The position numbers and the translations under genes are program-made. A stretch of DNA of 64,000 nt from an uncultured Draconibacterium sp. (GTDB lineage Bacteria; Bacteroidota; Bacteroidia; Bacteroidales; Prolixibacteraceae): assembly GCF_963676815.1 (NCBI RefSeq), contig NZ_OY781365.1, positions 744,001 through 808,000 on the forward strand, given 5' to 3'. Below are positions 1 to 7,708 of this stretch, one piece after another. The notes under the pieces were generated by a model, which was given only the letters and a program-made list of their open reading frames with translations, was not told where the DNA came from and did no database searches. Within the stretch, counting starts at the first letter, position 1, and the number at the start of each line of letters is the position of its first letter.

Positions 1-1
1 A

Positions 2-127
2 CTTGGAATTTCGATAAAAACAGTTGAAGATCATTTAAGCAAAGCAAGTAAATTCATTAAGAAGAATTTAACGGAATACGGTTTCCTCGCCCTGCTTTTT
101 ATCGACCTGTTTATCAACTCCAAATAA
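2..127 (+). CDS. ECF sigma factor, C-terminal fragment (cut by window edge)
   Basis: The frame is open from base 2 to the TAA at 125-127 and gives 41 residues beginning LGISIKTVEDHLSKA. This is the recognition helix of sigma-70 region 4 (helix-turn-helix contacting the -35 element) as found in Bacteroidota ECF sigma factors; the final hydrophobic tail (FLALLFIDLF) is also common in that group. The N-terminus lies outside the window. Such sigma factors usually sit beside a fecR gene and a susC/susD pair, so another polysaccharide or iron-uptake locus probably lies to the left. The gene converges on the transporter that ends at 146. Family is fairly sure; target is unknown. Confidence 0.7.
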   Translation, partial: LGISIKTVEDHLSKASKFIKKNLTEYGFLALLFIDLFINSK

Positions 128-145
128 TAACTCCGGCAGCCTTCG

Positions 146-1288
146 CTATTTCATTTTTAACGCGTTTATCAAAAGATAAACAAACAACAAAAGCACAACA
201 ACCATTGCCCCGGTTTGTCCGGCGGCATCGGATACCAGCCCCATAATTGGAGGAACTATCGCACCACCGGCAACACCCATAATCAGCAAGCCTGAAACTT
301 CGTTTGCGTACTCCGGTTTACGGCGCAAAGCAGCCGAGAAAACAATGGAGAACACATTGGCAACTGCCAGTCCGGAACAAAATATCATTACATACATCAA
401 CGAAACCGGACCGGGAATAGCAACCATAACAACCAGCGCCACAATTCCTAAAACAGCACTCCCAATATAGAATAACCGGCCAGAATATTTCATCAGTAAA
501 ATGGCACCGATAAAAGTACCGATAGTTCGCGCAGCGAAATATAAACTTGTGGCCAATCCTGCTTTTTCCAACGGCATTACAGTACGCTCCATTAAAAACT
601 TTGGGAAAGTGACATTCAAACCAACATCGATTCCCACTAGTACCACAATTGCAAAAAAGAAACTTAGCACTACCGGGTCTTTCAATAATTTGAAACTTGC
701 TGCAAAACCGGCCGTTTCACTGTTTGATTGTTCTTTTTGTATCGGGGCCAATAAAAGCCACAATCCGGATAATAAAGTGATCGCCGCAAAAAAAGGAAAT
801 ATAAGTTTCCAGTTACCAAATGTGCCTGATGCCACACCTGCAACAATGGGCCCGATGAACGAAGCAATTGCTTTTACAAACTGGCCAAGCGTTAAACTAC
901 TGGTTAATTTCTCGCCGCTAACTACGTTGGTTAACAGCGGATTTAAGGCCACCTGCAAAATAGTGTTACCAATACCGAGCAAGGCAAAGGCAATCAAAAC
1001 CATCGAATAACTGTAAGTTGCCAATGGCACCAACAGTGCGACCAGCGTTACAACAATACTAAGTAGTACAGTATTTTTCCGCCCCAACTTGTTCATTAAC
1101 ACACCTGTTGGAACCGAAAACACGGCAAACCACAAAAAAACCATCATAGGTAAAAGGTTGGCCAGCGAATCACTCAATCCAAAATCCTGCTTTACGTAGC
1201 TGGATGAAATGCCCACCACATCGGCAAAGCCCATGATAAAGAAGCTAAACAAAACCGGTAGTACGGCTAAATTCGATTTTTTGCTCAT
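146..1288 (-). CDS. MFS sugar transporter, FHS/FucP-like
   Basis: A 380-residue polytopic membrane protein with about 12 hydrophobic segments. The N-terminus has the FMGFADVVG stretch typical of fucose/glucose/galactose-H+ symporters (FHS family), followed by a short cytoplasmic loop MNKLGRKN after TM2, the usual MFS loop motif. It should import a monosaccharide across the inner membrane. It is the last gene of a minus-strand operon with a ROK kinase (15-base gap), mannose-6-phosphate isomerase and GH92 mannosidases, so mannose is the most likely substrate; that is inferred from context, since FHS members also take fucose, glucose and galactose. Confidence 0.88.
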   Translation of the reverse strand: MSKKSNLAVLPVLFSFFIMGFADVVGISSSYVKQDFGLSDSLANLLPMMVFLWFAVFSVPTGVLMNKLGRKNTVLLSIVVTLVALLVPLATYSYSMVLIAFALLGIGNTILQVALNPLLTNVVSGEKLTSSLTLGQFVKAIASFIGPIVAGVASGTFGNWKLIFPFFAAITLLSGLWLLLAPIQKEQSNSETAGFAASFKLLKDPVVLSFFFAIVVLVGIDVGLNVTFPKFLMERTVMPLEKAGLATSLYFAARTIGTFIGAILLMKYSGRLFYIGSAVLGIVALVVMVAIPGPVSLMYVMIFCSGLAVANVFSIVFSAALRRKPEYANEVSGLLIMGVAGGAIVPPIMGLVSDAAGQTGAMVVVLLLFVYLLINALKMK

Positions 1289-1302
1289 GAGTCTATTGAT
1301 CG

Positions 1303-2244
1303 TTAGATTTTAGCCACCAAAGGCTCCATTTTTGTCCAAAAGTCTTCATCCAAAAGCCGGGCACTTCCTACCATTGCCGCCGACTCCATTAACTCCGAAA
1401 CCATTGTTTCAATCTCCAAATTCTGTTCATTCAAAACACGGTGAAATGCAGCACTAAATAATGGATAAGCCCGCGAAATATTTCCGCCGATTACCAAACA
1501 ATCAGCATCAAAAGTAGCGAGAACAGGAACAAGGAAGTTTGCCAGATTGCTTCCGAAATCATCAAAAAGCATCTTCGCAGCCTCATCGTTACTTACACGG
1601 TCAGCAATCTCTTTTACACCACTGCAGCCGATTCCGGTTCTGGTTTTATATTCACCAAGAAACCAGCGTGTTGAAAAATAATCATCGGCAATTCCATTTT
1701 TGTAGGGAATATGGTAAACATATCCCGATTCCGGTACGCGATCGCCTTCAATAACAGGAACGCCGTTGCTTAAAAAAGCGGAGCCGAATCCGGTACCCAG
1801 TGTAATAGCCACCACATTTTTATAGTTTGCAGCTTGGCTGCTCCAGCATTCGCCAACAGCAAACGATAGCGCATCGTTGGAATAGCGAAAAGGAAAATCC
1901 GAGGGCAAATCCAAACGTTTTTTGAGTTCGTCGCCCACATTAATTCCGTATAGGCTGTCGTATTTTGCAACGTTCTTTAATAAGGCAACACCATTTTTAT
2001 AATCAAACGGACCTGGCACGGCAAGGCCAATTCCAACCAACTTGTCTCTGTCGATTGACATTATGGACTCACTGATTGCAGCTGCCCATTTATCCAGAAT
2101 CTCATCGGCTGTAGCTTGATTGTCGACTTTAACCTCGGTCAGACTATTTTTTAGCATGTTCCCTGAATTCACATCAACCACTACAGAGCTAATGTGACTC
2201 CCACCAATATCTACTCCAACTGCGTACATCATATTGCTTTCCAT
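1303..2244 (-). CDS. ROK-family sugar kinase (probable mannokinase/hexokinase)
   Basis: A 313-residue ROK protein. The N-terminal phosphate-binding motif VDIGGSH is at about residues 11-17, AVPGPFD near 76, the catalytic-Asp region SNDALSFAVGE near 122, and the second phosphate loop LGTGFGS near 147. No N-terminal DNA-binding domain is present, so it is an enzyme rather than a NagC/XylR-type repressor. Unusually, the CxCGxxGCxE zinc-binding motif of most ROK kinases is absent; the equivalent stretch reads TRTGIGCSGVKE. The start overlaps the stop of the upstream isomerase (TAATG), which indicates translational coupling. Likely role: phosphorylating imported mannose to mannose-6-phosphate for the neighbouring isomerase. 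The exact sugar is inferred. Confidence 0.88.
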   Translation of the reverse strand: MESNMMYAVGVDIGGSHISSVVVDVNSGNMLKNSLTEVKVDNQATADEILDKWAAAISESIMSIDRDKLVGIGLAVPGPFDYKNGVALLKNVAKYDSLYGINVGDELKKRLDLPSDFPFRYSNDALSFAVGECWSSQAANYKNVVAITLGTGFGSAFLSNGVPVIEGDRVPESGYVYHIPYKNGIADDYFSTRWFLGEYKTRTGIGCSGVKEIADRVSNDEAAKMLFDDFGSNLANFLVPVLATFDADCLVIGGNISRAYPLFSAAFHRVLNEQNLEIETMVSELMESAAMVGSARLLDEDFWTKMEPLVAKI

Positions 2245-4010
2245 TATTTCATAAATGCCACAACGATCATTGCTTCCTCCTCCGAATGATTACGAACCTT
2301 GTAACTTTTTGCTGCTGCAGGAACTACAAAAGTCTCAGCAAATTTAAACGTATCTTCCATTCCGTTTGCTGATTTAACAGTAACAGATGTACCTTCAACC
2401 AGGCTCAGTACATTAAATTTTCCTCCTGTTTCAATTTCAATTTCCGAAGAAAAATGATAACGCTGAACGCGATAACTGTGTTTTTCGTGCGTTGGCAGTT
2501 CGTACAATTTCCAGTCTTCAGCTTCCTTAATCAATATAGGCTCCGAAATCAGTTCTTTTTTCACCTTCTCCCCTTTTCGGTCGAAATAAAGGTTTTTCAT
2601 TCCATGTTCGATATTTAGCGGACGCGGGTTTCCATCTAAATCAGGGCGCACCCAATCGTACATTTTAAAGGTGAAAATGTAGGGCGTTGTGCTGATCTCC
2701 AGTACCAGATTATCGATACCCGATCCGTGGATGGTTCCCGGAGGAATCAGGAAAAGATCATGTTTCTTTGCCGGAAAAACCTGCACGTACTTTGTGATAT
2801 CAAGTGCAGTATTTGAGTTGAAACTATCCCACAGAGCGGTTTCAAATTTTGTTGGTTCAATGTCCTCCTGAAATCCGATATACACTGAAGCATCATTTTT
2901 TCGGTCAAGAATATAGTAGGTTTCTTCCTGCGTGATGTCTTCGCCAAAGTGCTCTTTACAATACTCAGGGCGCGGATGACACTGCACTGACAGATTTCCG
3001 CCATCGAAAGTGTCCAGAAAATCGAAACGTAAGGGAAACTCATCGCCATATTTTGTATGATCGGCTGTTCCCATAACTGCTTCGCCCTCGCCAAACATTA
3101 GGAAATCAAAAGACACTTCCAGTAGTTTTCGTGAACTTTCAAACACAATACCATTTTCGGGCGTAATCAATTCAAACGACCAGGCATAATTGGGCACATC
3201 CGAATTTAAACCTTCGATGTTTTCTTTAATCCAGTTTCCTCCCCAAACACCGGGTTCAAACCACGGCCGTACACGGAAAAAGTTCTCGCCCATAGTCTTC
3301 AATCCTGCACGCAAATTTTCGCCGTCCATCCATGTAAATACCTCCTCATGCTGGCCATCTATGATCACATCAATGGCATTTAAAATTTCCTTTTTGTGTT
3401 TATTGAGCACAATCCAGTCGACAAAATAGTACCGTTTGTACATCTTTTTCATGTCGAAACACTGGCTGGCTCCCAGGTTCATAATGCTACCGGCACGTGC
3501 CCGAAACTGCAGTTCGTTTTTGGGCAAATCGATGTATAACAGCTTCCCATTCCAACCGGCTAGTGATGCTCCGGCGCCATAAATCAGGTTAATATCTGCG
3601 TTTGCTTCAGCTGTTATATTTTTGAGTTTATCTAAATCAAAATAATCCTCCAGAATAATATTTGCTCGTGTTCCGAATATAGAATCTTCGTCGCCCATAA
3701 AAGGAGAAATCAGCTTTTCGATTTCACTTTCCGTTTTTAAGGCAGTATCCACATTTACCCAGTTTGTTGTTTTTCCCAATGCGATGAGTGCATCAGTTAA
3801 AAACGACCTGAAGTTTTCGAAGTCAACTCCAACATAACCATCGATAATAATTGTGTTCTCTCCCTTTATTTTTTCGGCAAGTTCTGATATATCGGTTGAA
3901 ATTACATCGCTTCCCAATTTTAATGAGGGATAAATATCGTAGCCATTCACCACCACACCATCCTTTTCAACAGGCATCAAAAACTGTGTTGTTTTCCGTT
4001 TTTCCATCAT
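2244..4010 (-). CDS. manA: Class I mannose-6-phosphate isomerase with extra N-terminal domain
   Basis: 588 residues, far longer than ordinary short ManA (about 300-320). The C-terminal part from about residue 245 is a type I phosphomannose isomerase cupin: it opens with RPWFEPGVWGG, then has the zinc-ligand region SVQCHPRPEYC, an EETYYIL stretch and PPGTIHGSG. The first ~200 residues form a separate domain with IIIDGYVGVDFENF, resembling a nucleoside-kinase fold whose Walker A lysine/serine is missing. The enzyme converts mannose-6-phosphate to fructose-6-phosphate, linking mannan breakdown to glycolysis. It overlaps the ROK kinase by one base and follows the GH92 gene by 54 bases. The isomerase call is firm; the role of the N-terminal domain is unknown. 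Confidence 0.9.
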   Translation of the reverse strand: MMEKRKTTQFLMPVEKDGVVVNGYDIYPSLKLGSDVISTDISELAEKIKGENTIIIDGYVGVDFENFRSFLTDALIALGKTTNWVNVDTALKTESEIEKLISPFMGDEDSIFGTRANIILEDYFDLDKLKNITAEANADINLIYGAGASLAGWNGKLLYIDLPKNELQFRARAGSIMNLGASQCFDMKKMYKRYYFVDWIVLNKHKKEILNAIDVIIDGQHEEVFTWMDGENLRAGLKTMGENFFRVRPWFEPGVWGGNWIKENIEGLNSDVPNYAWSFELITPENGIVFESSRKLLEVSFDFLMFGEGEAVMGTADHTKYGDEFPLRFDFLDTFDGGNLSVQCHPRPEYCKEHFGEDITQEETYYILDRKNDASVYIGFQEDIEPTKFETALWDSFNSNTALDITKYVQVFPAKKHDLFLIPPGTIHGSGIDNLVLEISTTPYIFTFKMYDWVRPDLDGNPRPLNIEHGMKNLYFDRKGEKVKKELISEPILIKEAEDWKLYELPTHEKHSYRVQRYHFSSEIEIETGGKFNVLSLVEGTSVTVKSANGMEDTFKFAETFVVPAAAKSYKVRNHSEEEAMIVVAFMK

Positions 4011-4064
4011 CTAATTAAATTTTTGCGCGAACCACGTCGCAAACAGAGATTTGAGTTTAACTAA

Positions 4065-6398
4065 TTACTGATTGATTTTTGGCGTTCCTGACATATTCAG
4101 TTTAAGTTTACCGCCATTTACAATATCCTGAAACTTGACAAAAGGCGAATTTTGAACCTCTCCAATCAACTCAATCTTTTGCACATAAAAATTGTCTTTC
4201 GAGTTATTTTCTGTTTCAATAATAAACTGCTTTCCTTTGTAATAATCCGGGTTAAGCTGGATGGTTATTTTATCAAACAACGGGCTGCCAATCTGCATTT
4301 CAGGATCGGGAGCAGTAAGTCCTTTTACATCAAACAGGCCAATTCCGGCCATTACATACCAGGCACCAAGCTGCCCCTGGTCTTCATCCTGTCCGTAACC
4401 ATAGCCATGAATCCCTTCCGTTCCGTAAAATTCGTCGCAAATGGCACGCACCCATTTTTGTGTCAGGTCGGGTCTGCCCGAAAAGTTAAACATCCAGGAG
4501 ATATGCAAATTCGGTTGATTTCCGTGATTGTATAAAGCTTTCAAACCGGCAAATGCATCCACCTCTTTTCCGCCGCCAAAGATGTTTTTCTGCGATGCGA
4601 TGAAAATGCTGTCCAGACGATTATTAAAGGTTTCCCGTCCCAGCTTTTTCACCAACTCTTCGGGCTGATGCGGCACATAAAAAGTGTACTGAATGGCATT
4701 CCCTTCCTGAAAGCCAATCCATGGTGCCAGGGGATCAAAATTTTCGATAAAATTACCATCGATATCTCTGGGCCTGATCAGTTTTGTTTCTTCATCAAAT
4801 AACAATTTCCAGCCACCAGACAGGCGGGATAACAATTTATAATCGTCGGTTTTGCCAAGATGTTTGGCATATTGAGCCACTGCAAAACTACTGAATGAAT
4901 ACTCCAACGTGTGCGAGGCCGAAAATCCGGATCCTTCGTCAACGGTTATCCAGGCATAACGCTCGTCGTACGGACTGTAACCGCGCTCCACAAACTGCCG
5001 GACATCCATTTTTCCGGCTCCTTCAATACGGCCTTTCCACTCAATTTCGTTTTTCAACGCGGCTTCGTAACCCAGTTCCACATCAAAATCGCGAATTCCG
5101 CAATTGTATGCTGCAGCAATTGCCAGGCTGTTAAAGTTGGTTCCCACACCCGAAACATATTTGCTACATGCAATTCCATCACCCAGCCAGCCGGCATCTT
5201 TATATACCAGCAACTGACTCTGAATCCAGTCGGAATAATATTCAGGATAAGCAATGGCCCACAATTGTGTCAGGTTCCAGAAAGCGCCCCAAATCGCATC
5301 GGTATTATAGTGGTTATGAATTGGATTTCCCTTTCCGTCCAGTTCAATTTGTCCCACTTCACCATTATTTTTCGGATAGGCACCATTCACATCGCTGGCC
5401 AAACCGCGCCCTAAAAGAGCATGGAAAAGTCCGGTGTAAAATTTCACTTTATCAGTTTCATTATTTCCTTCAACAGTAATACGGCCCAGGTAATCTTCCC
5501 AGGTTTTCAAGCTGGCTTTTTTTGCCTTTTCAAAAGTCAGATTCTTTGCCTCCGTTTCAAGGTTAAGCTTAGCATTTTCAACAGAAGTATACGACAAACC
5601 AACTTTAATGGTAATCGCTTCATTTTCTTTAGTTGAAAATGTAAGAAAAACTCCGGCTCCTACACCATTTATCTTCTTTTCGTTTCTGAAAAAATCAGTT
5701 CCTTTAAAAGTTCCGTATGCTGTTGGTTTTTTATCTAAAACAGCCGAAAAATACATTTTAACGTCGGCACCTTTTTGGTACTTTTTTACGTACTCAGGTT
5801 CGGTAATCACATAACCTTCAATTCGTCCATCTTCAGTAATAACAGCTTCAGCATCTTTTACTTTTCCGCTTTCACCCTGCTGGTTGCCAATATCAAAAAG
5901 AATATTCGCCGACTCTGTTTCAGGAAAAGTATAACGGTGAAATCCAATACGTTTTGTGGCAGTCAATTCGGCTTTAACTTTATAATCGTCGAGCCAAACC
6001 GAATAATAACCGGCTGTTGCATATTCATTTTTACGATCGAAACGTGAGCGATATCCGACGTCAGGATTCTCAAGATCACCAGGAACAGTTTGGAGTTCGC
6101 CTACAGTTGGCGCAAAAACAATTCCGCCCACCTGAAACTCGTGTAAATTAGCAAATCCTTCGATTGAACTATCGCGATCATCGTAACCAACGGCTTCCCA
6201 GCCCTGCTCATTTCCGTAATGGGCATTGGTTGAGGGAGCCAGTTTTGCCATACCGAAGGGCACCGCTGCCGGCGTGTAAAAGAACCATCGCGAATGGGCA
6301 GTTCCGATATTTGGATCGACATATTTTGTTAGCTCTTGCCCGAAAACAAAGCTTGCCGATAGCGTAATGATCGATACTAAAAGGGTAATTTTCTTCAT
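4065..6398 (-). CDS. GH92 alpha-mannosidase, secreted
   Basis: 777 residues with a signal peptide (MKKITLLVSIITLSASFVFG), of usual GH92 length. Family features are YVDPNIGTAHSRWFFYTPAAVPFGM at the start of the mature protein (split: YVDPNIGTAHSRW, then FFYTPAAVPFGM), GFANLHEFQVGGI, the WNLTQLW segment of the (alpha/alpha)6 barrel, and YGQDEDQGQLGAW near the C-terminus, which carries catalytic acidic residues. GH92 enzymes are Ca2+-dependent inverting exo-alpha-mannosidases; linkage (1,2, 1,3, 1,4 or 1,6) cannot be read from sequence by eye. It is probably periplasmic and feeds mannose to the transporter/kinase/isomerase genes downstream. It is 15 bases from the six-hairpin glycosidase upstream. 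Confidence 0.94.
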   Translation of the reverse strand: MKKITLLVSIITLSASFVFGQELTKYVDPNIGTAHSRWFFYTPAAVPFGMAKLAPSTNAHYGNEQGWEAVGYDDRDSSIEGFANLHEFQVGGIVFAPTVGELQTVPGDLENPDVGYRSRFDRKNEYATAGYYSVWLDDYKVKAELTATKRIGFHRYTFPETESANILFDIGNQQGESGKVKDAEAVITEDGRIEGYVITEPEYVKKYQKGADVKMYFSAVLDKKPTAYGTFKGTDFFRNEKKINGVGAGVFLTFSTKENEAITIKVGLSYTSVENAKLNLETEAKNLTFEKAKKASLKTWEDYLGRITVEGNNETDKVKFYTGLFHALLGRGLASDVNGAYPKNNGEVGQIELDGKGNPIHNHYNTDAIWGAFWNLTQLWAIAYPEYYSDWIQSQLLVYKDAGWLGDGIACSKYVSGVGTNFNSLAIAAAYNCGIRDFDVELGYEAALKNEIEWKGRIEGAGKMDVRQFVERGYSPYDERYAWITVDEGSGFSASHTLEYSFSSFAVAQYAKHLGKTDDYKLLSRLSGGWKLLFDEETKLIRPRDIDGNFIENFDPLAPWIGFQEGNAIQYTFYVPHQPEELVKKLGRETFNNRLDSIFIASQKNIFGGGKEVDAFAGLKALYNHGNQPNLHISWMFNFSGRPDLTQKWVRAICDEFYGTEGIHGYGYGQDEDQGQLGAWYVMAGIGLFDVKGLTAPDPEMQIGSPLFDKITIQLNPDYYKGKQFIIETENNSKDNFYVQKIELIGEVQNSPFVKFQDIVNGGKLKLNMSGTPKINQ

Positions 6399-6412
6399 GT
6401 TAAACTTGTAAA

Positions 6413-7618
6413 TTATTTGTTTACTGATTTTTCAAGGTTCGTAATTGCGGTAAAAAGCACACCTGCCGAGCCACGGAAAGTTCCTGATCCGCGGGGCTCA
6501 TTCTTTACGGTGTACCATTCGTAAAAACCTTCATTTTCCAACACTCGTTGGGTCATTGGCAAAAGCTGCTCGTAGGCCTCGCTATAAAAACCGTTGGCAA
6601 CCAATTGCTGCACCATGCGTGCTCCAAACCAGGTCCAGTCTCCACCGTTCTGGTAACTATACGCTTTCATTCCCGGATTTTTGAAAAAGCCATCGGGATA
6701 AACAGGGTACAAAGTAAGTCCAATGGAAGCCGCTCCAGCCTGTTCAACCCTCGAAATCATTTCGTTAAGCGATACTTTTATTTCTTCTTTCGACAGTAAA
6801 CCGGCCTCAATAGCCACTGCGGTTCCGCCAAAATAATAGATGGCACTCTCGTCAAAGTCTGCCGGAAACGGAGAACCTTCTAAATAGATATGAGGAATAA
6901 ACTGCTGCTTTTCATTGTTCCATAAATGCTTGCGGCAATTTGCCATAAGTTGCTCACGAAAAGGAGCCCATTTATCGGCTAAGTCCGGCACCATTTCTAT
7001 CAGGTTGTTCAACGCAATAATCATCATCGCGTTGTCGTAAATATCAATTGCGCGGTGGGTATTTTCATCCAGATCTACTCCCCAACTATGCTCGGGTTGA
7101 ACGTCTCCCCAATCCACAGTAGTGGCACCCCATAACAATCCATATTTTTCTGAATAGCGCTGTTCTTTCAAGAACTCCATCGCCCAATCCATACGCTCAG
7201 CAACTGTCTTTCCCGCAATCAGCTCGTTTAATATCGACCGATCGCCGGTTGCCCGAACGTACTTATAAACAGCCTGAACAAGCGATGATTCCTGATCCGT
7301 TTCAACCGTGTTTTTATGACCGGCATAGCGAGGCTCCCGCTCTGTGTATATAAAGTCCTCACGAATAATCGTATCCTTTCTTGGGGTGAACCCATCGATG
7401 ATATTTCCATCTTCTCCCTGCATCCTGAAAAATACGAGCAGGTTCTTTTTCAACTCATCAGCCGGATAAACCTGTGCTGCCAGTTCAATAAACGTATTGT
7501 AATCTCTGATCCACACTTCAGCGTACCCGTCTCCGGCATTAAAACCTGTTTTAACAATTTCAAGCGCTTTTTCTTTTGTGTAAAGAATTGACTCGTTTTT
7601 TTGTAGTTGTGCCGACAA
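6413..7618 (-). CDS. Six-hairpin (alpha/alpha)6 glycoside hydrolase, body of a frameshifted gene
   Basis: The open frame runs from a TTG at 7618 to 6413 (401 residues). It has features of (alpha/alpha)6-barrel glycosidases: AEVWIRDYNTF near the start, DGFTPRKD, GLLWGATTVDWGDVQ and YQNGGDWTWFGARM. It resembles the GH37/GH63/GH125-type fold group; the family cannot be fixed by eye. There is no ATG or secretion signal in this frame. Directly upstream, in another frame, is a lipoprotein signal beginning at 7698. Adding one A to the A4 run at 7634-7637 (TTTT on the plus strand) joins the two as CQNSEKELKAKLSAQ. The original product was thus almost certainly a lipoprotein working with the flanking GH92 enzymes. 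A real mutation, slippage or a sequence error could explain the break. Confidence 0.75.
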   Translation of the reverse strand: MSAQLQKNESILYTKEKALEIVKTGFNAGDGYAEVWIRDYNTFIELAAQVYPADELKKNLLVFFRMQGEDGNIIDGFTPRKDTIIREDFIYTEREPRYAGHKNTVETDQESSLVQAVYKYVRATGDRSILNELIAGKTVAERMDWAMEFLKEQRYSEKYGLLWGATTVDWGDVQPEHSWGVDLDENTHRAIDIYDNAMMIIALNNLIEMVPDLADKWAPFREQLMANCRKHLWNNEKQQFIPHIYLEGSPFPADFDESAIYYFGGTAVAIEAGLLSKEEIKVSLNEMISRVEQAGAASIGLTLYPVYPDGFFKNPGMKAYSYQNGGDWTWFGARMVQQLVANGFYSEAYEQLLPMTQRVLENEGFYEWYTVKNEPRGSGTFRGSAGVLFTAITNLEKSVNK

Positions 7619-7633
7619 TTTTGCTTTAAGCTC

Positions 7634-7698
7634 TTTTCAGAATTCTGACAAGAAATAAGCACCAAAACGGCAAGGATAAAGAATAATGTTCGTTTCAT
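7634..7698 (-). pseudogene. Detached lipoprotein signal peptide of the six-hairpin glycosidase
   Basis: The ATG at 7696-7698 opens MKRTLFFILAVLVLISCQN: positive N-terminus, hydrophobic core and lipobox LISC with Cys17. It lies 10 bases after the upstream GH92 stop, as expected for the next operon gene. The frame then runs out of register with the glycosidase body; in the body frame a TGA sits just before KELKAKL. One additional A in the run at 7634-7637 would restore a 428-residue lipoprotein. As the sequence stands, translation from this ATG gives nonsense after about residue 22. Confidence 0.8.
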
Positions 7699-7708
7699 TT
7701 TATTTATG

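Noticed and set aside
501..1010. 169-codon open frame on the plus strand opposite the MFS transporter
   Set aside because: Antisense shadow; no domain, low-quality composition, and the minus strand holds a clear transporter.
4911..5414. 167-codon open frame on the plus strand inside GH92
   Set aside because: Lies wholly opposite a well-supported GH92 gene and shows no recognisable protein features.
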